A stretch of DNA of 64,000 nt from Armillaria gallica (lineage: Eukaryota; Basidiomycota; Agaricomycetes; Agaricales; Physalacriaceae), in the NCBI GenBank assembly GCA_037576215.1, contig JBANDB010000002.1, forward strand, positions 7,378,001 to 7,442,000, read 5' to 3'. Positions 33,501-45,679 of this stretch are shown piece by piece. A program made the position numbers and the translations under genes. Positions within the stretch are counted from its first letter, which is position 1; every line of letters begins with the position of its first letter. The notes beneath the pieces were generated by a model. It did no database searches, had not been told where the DNA came from, and saw nothing but the letters and a program-made list of their open reading frames with translations.

Positions 33501-33655
33501 GGGGAATATGCGAGCCAGTTTACGGACCTATAACGAACTCGTACAGCGACTGAAGCCGCTTGGCATTGAAGGATCTAGTCAGAGAGAGAAAGACGAAAGA
33601 AACTGACGCAGGTGAAAAATCTAGTGATCCAACCGCCACCTCGAAGCAGGCTTCT
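30586..33655 (+). repeat. Inverted-duplication arm B of the MYND locus
   Basis: Counterpart of 1,064-3,990 in opposite orientation. It contains the MYND gene with its 5' and 3' flanks. The 3' boundary is at about 33,655 (cctcgaagcaggcttct), where arm A jumps into P450-derived sequence. Confidence 0.85.
31039..33262 (+). pseudogene. MYND-type zinc-finger protein, copy B (one-base frameshift)
   Basis: Start at 31039 (MDSATASAAQDAP), stop at 33262 after DGKILDAEYIF. Multiple short introns were inferred (for example gtaagt..cttatag near 31,372-31,416). The MYND finger is assembled from CRNC (near 32,328), CSKCKYTSYC, STECQKMNWRYHK, and, after a gtatat..gatacag intron, KTYC, matching the C..C-C..C-YC..CQ..W..HK..C order. 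A charged region with REDAAYFRTLADL follows. Near 31,980 it reads ccaacatcggtac where copy A has ccaaccttcggtac, a one-base loss that breaks the frame ahead of HVKAKVYLARVLRRL. The rest of the coding sequence is well preserved, so it may be a very recent pseudogene or the difference may be a sequencing error. Confidence 0.65.
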
Positions 33656-33659
33656 ACTG

Positions 33660-35240
33660 GACGAAAAGATGGTGTGAGTTGAGATTCGGAGTACGAAGCA
33701 ATTGCTCGATGTGCTGCATAGTTAGGTCAGTGAAAACTTAAACGTGAAAACAGGAAAGACATACCGCATCGTCGAAGTTACCCGTACGACTGTTCTTTTC
33801 CACCCATCCCCGATAGTGCAAATCTCCGTCATCGTCATCGAGGATGGCGGTGAGTCCGAATTGGATTCAGGGTGTCATGTACGCACGGGATACTAGCGAT
33901 TACTCCTGCCGATGTGAGTCTTTTGATGCCTCCGGAGATTTGATCTAAAAAGAAAAATACAGGCCGTCCTTGGTACTCGGTGCCCATTCTCCCTCGCGCG
34001 CACTCAGCACGAATGTCGAGGATGTGCTCAGTATCGGAATCATTATCACGACTGGATTTTGTCCGGCTCCGCTCACTGCGTTCAATGTTGACGAGAGCTC
34101 GTCGTCATCTTCTCGTCGCCTCGCTCTCTTTTTGACTTGAAATACCTTTCCCAACGTCAGTGCCAGCATTTACTTGTGCATGACGACTTTAGCAGTCGTC
34201 TCTTACCTTGAAGTTCAGGTCTATCTCTGGTATGTTGCTCTACATTATTCGGTGATTCATTACCTTGCCTTCCGAGTTCCAGGGTGACAGCAGAGAATCA
34301 TTTACTTGAGGTAAAGATTTCGACAAACCTTCTCTGAATCGCGGACTGATAGATTGTTGCATAGGCCTTGACGCCAACGTTGCCGCAAAACTGTGCTTTG
34401 ACCCACGAGTCGCTGTCAACTACCAGCGCGATACACACGCGTCAAGCACACCTCCGTAACGCCATGCAAGGCCCATACAAAAAGCTTCTGTCAAAATAGC
34501 TTGGGCATCGGTGCAATCTACATCGCCGACCGAAGAGATACAAAACAATATTTTCTGATATACGCGTAACAAATGGAAGGCCAACACTTGTCCGCTACAG
34601 TTGAAAGTCTCGCAACAAAAAATCAAGAGACGGGAGCCTAAGTCAAAAACATGACCTGGTTCGTGACCGCCATGCCCTTGCCTATATAAGAGGCTGCGAC
34701 CAACGAAATAGGGAGGATCAGTACCAGAAAACATACATACTGGCTCGGCGATGAGCATCAACTATGAACGCCCAATTAGAAGAAATAAAATGACATTGTA
34801 CATGTAATCGCACACCTTCACAGTGAAGAGATATATCGACTTGGGCGAAACGCGGCGGCATCTATATGCCATATAGACCCAAAACGCTCTGTCCCTTGTA
34901 CCTCCGTTTTATGAATTCGCTTTGACCCAAAGGGATCTGCTCTCCGTTGTATGAAACTGGCGATAACGTTCCATCAAGAGGATCGGCTGTGGTTTCTTCT
35001 TCTGGTGGGTCAGTGTTATCAACAGACAGAGATTCCGTGGTGATGATCTCAGTGGGGAAGACGCTATCGAGGGTTTTTTTTGCAACAGACGACTTGGCTC
35101 CTCGTATCCTGGTTGAAGATTTTCGCGCTCAAAATCTGGCCAGGTCGATTATCAGTCGAAGATTATGCACCAGGCAGAAGGATGAGCGTCATCCTCGTCG
35201 AAATCACTATCTGCGTCGTCCATATCGCCGATTAAATCGC
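33660..35240. other. No convincing gene
   Basis: A minus-strand ORF at 33,945-34,169 has a basic-then-acidic stretch (KKRARRREDDDELSSTLNAV) and may be an exon remnant. A TATA-like ctatataaga lies at 34,681-34,690 on the plus strand without a clear gene after it. Nothing else is supported. Confidence 0.3.
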
Positions 35241-36015
35241 TCTCACACCCGTCTTCGTATCTGACAGCAGAGTGTCAGTAAGCTTCCCTGCACAAGGATC
35301 GTCTGCGTACATTAATCCACGAACGGCGTGTACCCTCCCAAGAACGCAAAAATTGCCCCCGGTCCCCGTCGGAGCCGATATGCGCATGCATATGAAGAAC
35401 CTGAATTCGATAGGTAGTTTCCCTTTGTGATGTATATTGAACGACGTAAGGGCACGGATTAGTCGAAACAGGAGCGTGGCCTTGATTTTGAGGGTGACGT
35501 TCGACTGCTACGCGAGGCAGTTCGCAGCTGTAGTCTTGGATGCGAAGGAAAAACGGAAGGAACGACCCCAAGAGAGGTAGGAGTGCGACTTTGACAGAGC
35601 ATTTGCAGCACATTCTAATCTGAATGGCTCGGCGTTCGATGTATGCTTTCGAGTTCATTGATAAACGGAAGGAGAGGATTCGGACCGTGCTGGTGGAGAC
35701 GAGGAACATTCGTCCAGTCGTCTCTTTTCCAAGCTCATCCTGCTAGCGATTAAAGTGTTGTCGAAGGAAGGGTTTTTCCACGGGATATTGCGTTGCGGCA
35801 TCGTATCGATGACATTCAGTGCCATTATTAAAGGTGAAATGAGCAGCCAGAACTGTTGAGAAAGAGTAAGCCTTCGAACTACGAGAGACTGGCGAAAAGG
35901 ACAGACCTATAAGCCATTCACCGGTGTATTTTCCCACAGCGGATATCAGCATGATGAGATCTAGTCATTTTGAGAGCGTCGAGAGGGAGATATGGGGCAG
36001 GGATCCGAAAAGCAG
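35240..36015. repeat. Dispersed repeat R2, copy 3
   Basis: Third copy of the family at 21.1 and 29.0 kb, starting at cacacccgtcttcgtatctgac and ending near gatccgaaaagcag. It has small deletions relative to copy 2. Confidence 0.75.
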
Positions 36016-37234
36016 AGAGCGACGTGAAGAGTGGGCAACGGTGTCAGAGGGATAAGCGGGTTCACGGGAAAGCCTCGATTTGGATATGGTGCTGAGGGTG
36101 GACAGCACGCGTCACCATGTTCGCGTCGCGATAGTTCTGGGCGAGTTAGTCGCTAGTCGCCAAATATCGTGGACGAAATGACTACGCCACCATCCAGACA
36201 CGAATCCGTAGTCCTCGCATGGCATCCCCAACGGCGGCGTGTAAGGGCTTGATATATCCTGTGAGTGTATGCTTCATTCAAGAGTGAGGTCAGGCTCAGT
36301 GGGCGAACAGAAGGCACCTACCCGCACGCAAACCTCCCTTCAGTAGCTCTGCCTTGGCGGCCAAGACTTGGTACTTGACGCAAAAGAGTGTCGTGCGGGT
36401 AAGGTCGAGCTACAAAGACGTGAGTGCGATGAATGCAAGTAATCGGAGAGACTTGCCATTCCCAGCACATCCTACCTCCCAGTACACATCTGACGGTGCG
36501 CTGTCTTCATGGAGAGGACGGCGCGTCTCCCGTTTCCTCCGCCGCCTCCCCGAGTCCATCCTATGCTTTTCCCATCATCGTCGAGTGCGGAAAACAGACC
36601 CTTCCCTCCGCTGCGTAAACGCGCCACTTTCCGAATGGCGACACATCGTTTCAGCCCATATGGATTCTTTGTCTTTGGTTTGAATCTAGCCGTCGAGGGA
36701 AATTGTATCATCCATTGCGTGGATGAACTCCGTGATTGATGCCCTCGCCCATATTCCATGCATAGTGTACGAACTTTGCTCGTCAGTAGGGCACGAGCGT
36801 CTTGAGATGTTGCCAGACGAAAAAGGGAGATAAAAATATGAGCATGACGGTGATGCTTTGTTTGGCCAAGCCAAACATGCCATTACGGTCACAACACTCA
36901 TCTCGCAAGACGCGACGCGCAGCACACATGCATCAAGCGTCCCAGTATGGAGGCAAGCGAATAAACCGCCCTTCTTTTATTACTACGGTTCCGTTGACTC
37001 TTGGCTAAGAGGGATTTCGCTCCTGGACATCGACTACATCATCCCTCCTCATCCTGCATTGCGGACAGAACCATTCATCAGAGGCATGTCTTGCCTACTT
37101 CGTGACATTTCCCGCCACAAAATCGCCCTCAACGCCAGTCCGCCGCTGCAAGGGTCAACACGCGTCAGGGAGTCGTTATGATGAGGCGAGAATAATCAAA
37201 CGAGAATAAGAAATTCCCCGCCTGGCCACAAGTC
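36016..37234. other. No convincing gene
   Basis: Overlapping ORFs on both strands at 36,354-36,760 without recognisable domains. The remainder has only short ORFs. Confidence 0.3.
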
Positions 37235-38438
37235 CCTTTTCCCAAGGTACGCCGCCTATTTTCACTGTATTTCCGCGAGCTAAAGGTAATCCAGTATTTG
37301 GTCCTTGTATACATGCGAGCATGGTGCGTTCGTCTTCTCCTTGTTTCCAACACGCCCTCAGGCTTGCCCACTTCTTGAATTCAAGGCTGCCACGCCACTT
37401 GCAACCTCCTTGCGATTTTCGCAGTCGATGCTTCCCTCAAGAATTGGGAGGGGTGACGGCGGGATGAATCTAAACAGTGCGCATACTACTTGAGTCTGTT
37501 GACTACAACCGATCCAAAAGCAGATAAAATACAGTTTGCATTATCAAAGTCTTCAGCCAGAGTCGGTACTCGGTCCTCTCACTACTCGGGCGTTGGGATC
37601 ATTATAGCAGCCGTGCGTTCTTGTTCTGGAGGTGCGGCTTCTGTCCTTTCTGCCAGAGTCGTTCTTCGGTACTTTCAATTTCGCCAACAGCTCAGCCTCG
37701 CCAAAAATCGAGGAACAGACGCCACCCAAAGCGGACTGTACTTCATTCCTTCTGCTACTATCAGACACCTCCCGTTGGAGCAAGGGCTGCTGCTGAACTT
37801 CGTTCTCAGCAAACGAGTTTACTCAACAGAATACAATGGTGGACTGCGGCGGGTGCTGTTGGTGAAGGAGAAAGGGTGGTAAGAAGTCGTGGGGAAACGG
37901 CCGCGCGTCTGGGGTCTTGAATTCGCACTGAGATGACAAGGAGTTGGAGAATAGAGTTGTCGGGAGGCTGCACAAGCCTTATCCATTGATTGTTACGTCA
38001 TGCATGTCTAGTCCTCCTACCATGGTAAATAAGAATACGGCAATATCGTGGAGATCTTCTCAAAGTTTACCATGCATTTACTTACGCCCTTCTCGTTCTA
38101 GCTGCCCTGATATGGAATTGAAGGTCTTGTTGGACTGATGACAAGCACCGTGGCAGGAGGTACGACGCAAAAATTTTGAAGACAGTGGCTCATGTCTTGC
38201 GCCGTTAATGCACGATTTTCCTTCGGTCTTCATTTGAAAATTGTATCATTACAAGTTACGGGCCCATTAGATGTACTGGTCGAATCGTCACACCTCATCC
38301 TTGGCTTCTTCCATCCTGACCCACATACCGGCCTATCGAGCAAACACCATTTATTTCAACACAAAACACCAAATAACTCATAGTAAGACCAACCTTCGCA
38401 TACATCGTCAAATGCAATCCGAACATAATCTTATCCCT
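37235..38438. repeat. Contiguous source of the two pieces found at 0.4-1.06 and 4.4-5.3 kb
   Basis: Here the sequence runs unbroken from the P450 downstream region into the P450 3' end. At the left of the window the same DNA is split at about 37,735/37,743, and the halves appear in reverse order around MYND arm A. Confidence 0.7.
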
Positions 38439-40902
38439 CCCTTTAGTCGTTCCGGGAGCCTCGGTCCAACTCTTCGGAGGGATACCCTCAGCAAGTTGGG
38501 CATCCGTCGCAAGACTGAAGGCAGAGAACGTTTGCAGGAGTCGGATAAGGTAGTACGAAGCCTCGTTGTATGCAAACTAATGACGAGAGGGTTTAGGAAG
38601 CGCTAGGCTTGAGACTGAAATGCTCTCACTTGTTGGCCGAGGCAGATTCTTGGACCTGCGTTGAATGGGACGAAGATAAATGGGTTTGGAGTCAGATATC
38701 TATGCAGACGGCTGTCGAGGAATCGATCCGGGTCGAATTCGAGAGCTGTATTTATGCTTAAGTTAGTAAGATACCTTGTAGCGATAGGCGTGCCCTACCG
38801 TCCGGGCCCCATAAGTCCGTCCGTCGATGCATTAAGAAAACAGAATACCCCACCCTATAGAGATCAATCCAAGGATACGCGAATGAAACGAAGCACTGAC
38901 CTTGTATCTCTCGGAACGTAATATGGCGCACGCCCTTTGTTAGGAAGGGTTGTTGCCACTTTGGACGAACTAATGCATGGAGGTCAAGACAATACATAAG
39001 AGGAGCGATAAACCCTACCGGCCGTTCAGAGGACTGACGTTCGGCACGTTTAGTACCTTTCATTTTCAGAAAAAAGTTGGTTCACTTACACCGATGGATA
39101 CAATCGTAACGTCTCTAGATCGAAATGGTCAGAAACAGCTGAAATTGAATCATCGACGACCGTACCATTCAGGAATGCTCGTAGATATTTCATATCCCGA
39201 ACGTCCTCATACGTGGGTGTCCTCGTACCGACCTTCTCCAGGATCTCCGAGCGCAAGCGAGTAGCCATTTCCGGATGCTCACACATCATATACACTGCGA
39301 AAGTCAAAAGGGAGGCGGTCTACACGATAAGTTGCTTTAAACGAAGAGATACCGAGGAGCTTACGGTGTCTCGACCAGCGACCAGGATGTTCGTAAGTTC
39401 ATCCCGAATGACCTTGGTATCTATAGTATAAGCATCGTTGTTATCTTTTCTCATCGTTTGAACGAGAGAAAGCAACACGCACCATCGGTATTCTCCACGA
39501 GACGGGCCAACAAGGACATGCCCTCATCGACGTCCTTCTCATAACCCACCGGCTTCTCGCCTTTATATTTAAGCGCCTCAGCGAGCAGAGGTTCGACGAA
39601 CTCATCGACGACTTGTCTATGCGGTTTCACCGCATCTGCCCAGAATTCGAAAAGCGGCCAGTACTGCCCTCTTTGGACGCGAAGAGCACTCTTCTCTTGT
39701 GCCGCCGCGAAGGCCTTGACAAAGGTATTAGACGGGTGGTTGACGAAATGGGGGTTGTCGGCAAGCGGAGATCCAGCAGGGTAAGGGAGACCTGCGGATG
39801 TCGAGTTCACGTCTTTTCCAAAGAGGTATTCGGTAGCGGAGTCCAGGGTGAAGCGAGCGACAACATCCTATATGAAGGTTAATGTACGGACAGATCCTTT
39901 GGGGGGTCACTTACCTGAAAGTCGATTGGATATCCCTCCCTCAACCTCGATTTGATTTGTGAGATCGTACTGACGGCGTGTCTCTCGAAGTTGTCAAAGT
40001 CGGAAATTCGGTCTTTGTTGAAGAGAGGTCTCGTCATTGTCCGATGAAACCTGATGAGAGGATCAGCACCAGTAGACTTTGAGGAGGTATACCCACTTCC
40101 AAATATCGTCTGTAATGGTGAGCAAGGGTGACTGCGCCAAATACGCGAATGGTTCTCACCATCTGAGTTAAAGACGCCCGCACCGAGAAGGGATTCCGCA
40201 GCAGCATAAAAGCCATGGCCTGAAGTTGAGAGCCGATAATTCAATAGTGAACCCCGAGCTGGCCGACAAGGGCGCACCTTTTTCAAAGTCTGGAAATTGA
40301 GTCGCTAGGATAGCCTGAACGTGTCAATTAGGGGGATATAATTGAGATGATTAGTGGTCGTCACGCACTTTGATGTGTTCTGGTTCAGTGGTAAACATCT
40401 CGGGTAGCCATCAGAATGAGAAGTGCAAACACGTTGCAATATATACTCACCCGTCTGTCCGAAAACGTGCTGAAAGTAAAGGTGTTTCCGTATTGTTCAC
40501 TCCACTTCTGGAATACCTCACCTAATTATAAACCGATCGTTAGTTAGAAGCACCTCTCAGAGTCCACACGCAAAACGCACTAGGGTACCCATTCCTAAAA
40601 CTACGTACCCGTTCTCGCAGGATCGACAAACCGCTTCTCCGAACGCTCGGTGTCATGATCGCGCCTCGCGAGGCAGCATCCCTTTTGATCGTAAAACTCG
40701 TTAAGCAGTTGCGAGCCACCGTAAAGATGAGCTGTAAAGCCAAAGGGACGACAAAGGAAACCCATAAAGGAAAATTGAGACCGGCTAAGGATTGGAGAAC
40801 CCAGAAAGTCGAAGATGGGATGAGAACGACGAAGAACAGCACGCGGGACAGAAAAACGAAGCCAGGTGGTAGTGAGATGATAGCCATGACGGGCGAGCAC
40901 AC
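38288..40902 (-). CDS. Cytochrome P450, CYP63-like
   Basis: A haem-thiolate monooxygenase, expected to be ER-anchored. Start at 40902, or the next Met at 40887 ([19 protein letters not shown], with a hydrophobic anchor). Many short introns. Key motifs in order: [12 protein letters not shown] and [21 protein letters not shown] (short exons, written in parts), the I-helix AGRDTT near 39,365-39,381, and ExxR as ETLRLYPSV near 39,100. Then come [26 protein letters not shown] and the haem signature [10 protein letters not shown], with the Cys codon at 38,642-38,644. The end is [15 protein letters not shown] to [14 protein letters not shown], stop at 38,288. The stretch just after ExxR (about 38,990-39,060) needs an awkward extra intron and could hide a lesion. 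Otherwise complete. Motifs and length fit the white-rot CYP63 type. The substrate is unknown. Confidence 0.85.
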
Positions 40903-40959
40903 TGACCAGTCTCCTTAGATATACTGATGGCGAATAGTACGACCTACAGGCCACTGTCA

Positions 40960-41780
40960 CCCATGGGAATACTGAGAGTCATTGAAAGTGACTGAACGAA
41001 TCAGAACACGGTTAATATCTTTCCGGATCCGAGCATCCGTCCTTTCCTTGCTTCCATCTGCATTCTGGATTCTCGTCATGAGCGTGGGTACAGTGGGAAA
41101 AGGCCAGTTTCCGGCTTCAAGCAATACCGAATTCCGGTTAGTGGTCACAGGCGGTGGGTCCAAAATGCTGTTGTAATGACAAGTGCCGACGAGGGGGGCC
41201 CCTTGATCCGCAACCACCATCATCCCGTGGATGAAGTGGACGATTGATGGGCTCCTGGCTGCAGAGCGCAGTCGGAGTAGTAGAGCACACTCCCCCACGA
41301 TGCTGTGGACGTCTGACGAGGACGATACCAGCCGACAAGGCTGCAGGACAGGCAGAGCGCTGCGTCCCACTCCTGATGGAGAGCGGCAGAGCGCCCGTAG
41401 TCTCTCGTAGACAGACGGACGATACACGCCTATGGAGGGAGGGAGTGACGGCATATATGTAGTCTGTTGTTTATGTGGGGGGCCTTGGTGTCACCGTCAC
41501 TTCGTTACGTAAAAATATCACGTGCTTCTCAGACGCGTCGATTTTTTTCACTTGCTACCACCATCACGGCGTGTTTCCGCCGTATTTGTGAATCCAAACT
41601 GTATTGTTCTCAACAGTAATGCCTTTTTATAACCAAGAACCACCAAAATGGCACAAATAATGGATCAAAATACCCCAGACTCCCATAATTCCAGTTCCAC
41701 CCTTGGATGCATTAGATTATTGACTCTCGACTTTTACTCCAGTCTCTCCATACCTTAGTTCGACCCTGTCCGAATTCCAA
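40960..41780. other. Upstream region of the P450, no gene
   Basis: Probable P450 promoter near 40,910-41,400. No other ORF with support. From about 41.5 kb the base composition becomes more AT-rich and CpG-poor. Confidence 0.4.
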
Positions 41781-41784
41781 GTCC

Positions 41785-42085
41785 CTCATATTGCAGGCCA
41801 ATCCTTTCGTCGGCATGATAACCAGTCCAACAGGGTGTACCGTGTTTGTGAGCTGGTAATGAGGGATGTTCTTCAGGGTACTGCCTAACTTCGAGATGGC
41901 AAAGAATGGGAACAGTGAAGAGAGCTGATTTTCCGTTGCTAGTCGCTGTACAGAGTAAAACGTCCTCGCCGTTGAGGATATAAACGATGGGCTGCTCTTG
42001 GAAAGGATGAAGGACATCCTTCCAGGCCTTTATGCACTTGGTGACAACAATTTTGATGTTTTGCAGTCTCTCAGGGTCCTTCCAT
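41785..42085 (-). pseudogene. Fragment of a RecQ-like DEAD-box helicase
   Basis: The minus frame reads SWKDPERLQNIKIVVTKCI, then FQEQPIVYILNGEDVLLC and the Walker A-like TATSNGKSALFTVPILCHLE. After a frame change near 41,850, HPVGLVIMPTKGLACNM continues motif Ia. This matches the N-terminus of the Agaricomycete RecQ/DEAD helicases that are usually hundreds of residues longer. Only about 100 codons remain and they are frameshifted. The LINE lies immediately upstream. Confidence 0.7.
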
Positions 42086-42625
42086 GATAGTGTTATATCG
42101 ATATCATGACCGGAGAGTAAGAAGAAAGCAAGGATATATGCGAGGAAATGACACGACCGTGGCAGTATTGATGCGAGGAGCGAATCCGAGTGATGGGAAT
42201 TCATTTCTACATTTAGAATTGTACATAAGCAATGGACGGTGCTACCAAGCTGGGTGCGATTAAAACAGGACTAGAGCACCTGCGAGTTGCATAGCCAATA
42301 AACACCGTCCAGTGTAGATACCTACTAGGACATCCAATGAAATAAACCCTTGATACATAATAATACAGTCCTGAGAGATGACACAGGCCCTCAGGAAAGG
42401 GATTCCAAAATATGGGAGAAAGCCATTGCAAAGGCATGTAATGGAGTATTACAGAACCACCACCTGTTGCCTATCATTGCTTCCCACAACACCTCCTTCT
42501 CACCCTCTACCTCTCCCATGCTGTCGTCGACAAACTTGAATCCGGCGAAGCATCAGAAGGACAAAAATGGAGGGATAGCAGGCGGCAGAACAGAGTTCCA
42601 GCCACAGACACCAACAAGATGATGC

Positions 42626-45600
42626 ATGGGAAGCTCAGCCCCATCGCGTCTTCCATTGGGTGCCCTGATAATTGACCAGGAGCATCAGCCGGGTTCTAAG
42701 GAGAAGAAAAACCACCAGGGCAATCAACAGCCGAGCCCGACAAGCCCAAACGGAGATGACGTCTTCTCCAGCATGGATGATCCCCCTGCCCCTCCCTCTC
42801 CCCCAAGTCAAAATCAAACCGCCAATCCACTGCCTGGCTTCATCTTCCCAGAGGATGAAAATGACCCACGTCTCACACCATCTGTATTGGCAAGCGATGC
42901 CCCCCATTGTAATAGCCCAGAATTTGTGCCCAGCAGCCCTGAACAAGAGAAGCTAGTCACATGCCTGCAGCCAAACTTGGGCAATTTCGAGAGATCAGTT
43001 TTCCACCGTGACGACCTGCTAAAAAACCTACACCCCAGCCAACTCGATGCCATCAAAAAGAACATCGCTGGGAGTGCCCTCAGAGTCCTATTCAATGGGG
43101 GCAGGAAACTCAATGATGTCTCGAAGCCCAAACCCTGGGAGGCTCTGAACACCATGTTCATCCCACTCCTCAGTAATGTCGGGAGGTTCAAAGCTTACCA
43201 AGGGCTCCCAGAGGTGGTCACCGATGACAAGCTTGCCCCCCCATTCATCGTCATCATTGAGATGATTGGTGCTGTATGAGACGTCCTCCTCCATCAGTGG
43301 ATCCCAGCCCTCAACAATAACCTGGCCCTCCACATCATCCCAGCTGATTGCACGGATCTCTCCTGGGCGGTATGGCTCTTCAAGGCCAATGAACCCATCA
43401 TCACCAGAACCACAGAGGAAACCACATTGATTGGAGACCACCTACGTTTCATCATCCTACAGGATCTGTGGGCAGATGCAATGCTCCGCTGTCATGCCCA
43501 CAGTGTGTCTAAGGGTGTAATTTTGCAAAACGTCATAACTTACACTTTAGCAATGCAGAGGCATCGCAAGTGGGCTGACAGTGCAAGTGGCACGCGAAGA
43601 AGCAAGGTCACCGAGGTAGAGAGCTCTATAACAGAAAAAGAAGCAACGGGATTAAAACATAAGGACTTCGTCGTGGCACTGTACCTTACGGGCATGCACG
43701 GCAACAAGGCCGAAGGGCGTGCTAGATTGCCAAACCACCCGTTTGCAATAGAGGACTCAGCTGGAGTGGGATGCACTTGTACGCGGGCTGAGGCTAATTT
43801 AGATAACGACGTGTCTGTAATCTATGACGCGTGGTCCCTGGAGATCCGGAAAAACGATATCACGCGTGGGGTAATTAAGAGAACCCCGGGCATGGCCTAG
43901 AAACAGGCTTCGGCTGATGGAAGTAGCGAGCGGACTGGAAAGCCAAGGCATTTCTTGGTTACTGAGTCTAGAACATGACGCTGTCACCTGCAGAGCAGAC
44001 CCGAAAGCCAAATACGAAGGGTGATCGGTGATCGAGGATTAAGCAGCTATTGAGTGCACGCTCGCGAGCTACTCTGCTGCTAGGGCAAGTGACATAGACA
44101 CCGCTTAGCTCTTTGAGGATACTAAAAAGAGGAACAAGTGGCGCGCTGCCTAGAGCACGGGGCCAACTCGGATGAGGGATACCCGGCCGAAAAAGAAGTA
44201 AATTACGAAAAATCTGTTTGTAACAATCAATCTTCTGTAGTATAAGTAGAGTAGATTTTCATGTATTAAAGGCAAGATACCTACCCCCCATGTACTGTAA
44301 TAAAGTTTCAGTTTGAATCTGGACTTGTTGCGATGCGTAAGAGTTAGTAGCTTCGAGCATTGGCTAGAACACAAGTTTAGCGAGCTCACAGAGAAATAGA
44401 ACAAGAGAAACATTTTGGATAAAAACTTCGGTTTACTTGAGATAAGAAGGAGATTCGGGGCAGTGACGCTGCGCCCATCTTGAGAGTTTGCTGAGATAAA
44501 TCTGAGAGAAAAGCTCTGGTCCTTTTCTGGTTCAGTGTAAAAAGAGAATTTGTGTTGTGTCGGCCTCTGTGTAGGTCTAGAAGTAGTTGCAAGGGAATCA
44601 GCCAGCTTGAGCTGTTCTAGCAGTTGCACGAAGTGTGACAGGTGTGTGCAGTTGGACCTCGTGGCACCATTGTTAGGGCGAGCGCACTATGTGTGAAGAC
44701 TTGCAGGGATGGTTCTGAAAGTAATTAAGACTTGAGTGGGAGTGCCGAGGGCCTCCATCGTGACGAGTTTGGAAGTCAGGTTTAGCCACTAAGAGAAAGG
44801 CGGCGTCACATGCGGATTAGATCTAGTGGCGAGTCATACTTAGCGAGCTCACTGACCGAACTTGGTCAACTTGCAGATCTGCGCATCCGTGTGTTCCGGC
44901 TATTGAAATATATTTTGCCTCAAGGGTTGCGTGGTTCACCGTGCTCTCTTGTAAAAAGCTCCGAAGAGCTAGAGAATTTGAGACTAGCTTGAAAATACTA
45001 CATTGTTGCGCGTATCGTTCTAGCGAGCTCACTGAGAGAAATTGGGATAAATTGGGATACTGTCAGTGCGCAAGCAGAATTAAAATCCTTGCTCCCCTCC
45101 ACACTTAAGGAGATTGTGTGTGTGTGTGTTTAGTGGGGTTGAGTTGAGTTTGGTGTGTGTTCATGCTAGGCCGTGCTCAGTTTCACGGGTGCCCGTCACC
45201 AGCCTCATCACTGCAGGATGGTATACCAGATGGTGAGGAACTGTACCGACCCTGTCGACACTGTCATCTTCAATGCCCTGAGGAACAGCTTTGTTGAATA
45301 CAGTGGTGCAAGAGACACCAAATACTGGGTATTCTCCATGAAGCCACCCTCGCCTGCCACCACCACCCAGGAATGGAACAAACTCTGAGGCCACATTCGG
45401 GCAAAGACAATCAGGAATGGCAACATCAATATCATGCCCATGCTCTCGAGAAGCAGTAACCAGTTCTGCACCATATGCAAGCTTGATTCCCACCCCACGT
45501 TTGACTGATCTTTCACAAGGGATAATGCAGTCTTCCAAGGCCCTACGAAGGTGCTCGTCGGTGGACAACAAGGGGAACAAAAAGAGTCTGGAAGCCATGG

Positions 45601-45679
45601 TGGGCATGGAAGAGGTGGTCGCCCTGGACGAGGTGGAAGAGCCAGACGCAATGCACGGGGTGGTAGACCTCGCTACTAG
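42626..45679 (+). pseudogene. LINE ORF1 (gag-like), interrupted
   Basis: The first part encodes a Pro/Ser-rich N-terminus (SMDDPPAPPSPPSQ) and a conserved middle (HRDDLLKNLHPSQLDAIKKN). A TGA at 43,277-43,279 falls before DVLLHQWIPALNNNLALHII. After the insertion (43,498-45,161) the frame resumes with YQMVRNCTDPVDTVIFNAL and ARDTKYWVFSMKPP. A TGA follows at 45,386-45,388. Then a CTICKLDSHPT zinc-knuckle core has its last Cys position replaced by TGA (45,506-45,508). The end is an RGG-rich tail, stopping at 45,679. These are nucleic-acid-binding features of LINE ORF1 proteins. Confidence 0.75.
43498..45161. mobile_element. Insertion inside LINE ORF1 (possible LTR-type element)
   Basis: About 1.66 kb of sequence unlike the LINE separates two halves of ORF1. 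It is flanked by a candidate 5-bp direct repeat catgc (43,493-43,497 and 45,162-45,166). It is richer in CpG than the surrounding LINE. It contains a plus ORF (43,500-43,900) with no recognisable domain and a recurring tagcgagctcac motif at about 44,378, 44,840 and 45,022, plus a (gt)n run near the right end. The termini do not pair as TG..CA at the repeat, so the class is uncertain. Confidence 0.55.

Noticed and set aside
41785..42085. A functional helicase gene
   Set aside because: Only the N-terminal motifs are present, with a frame change and no room for the remaining helicase motifs before the P450 upstream region.
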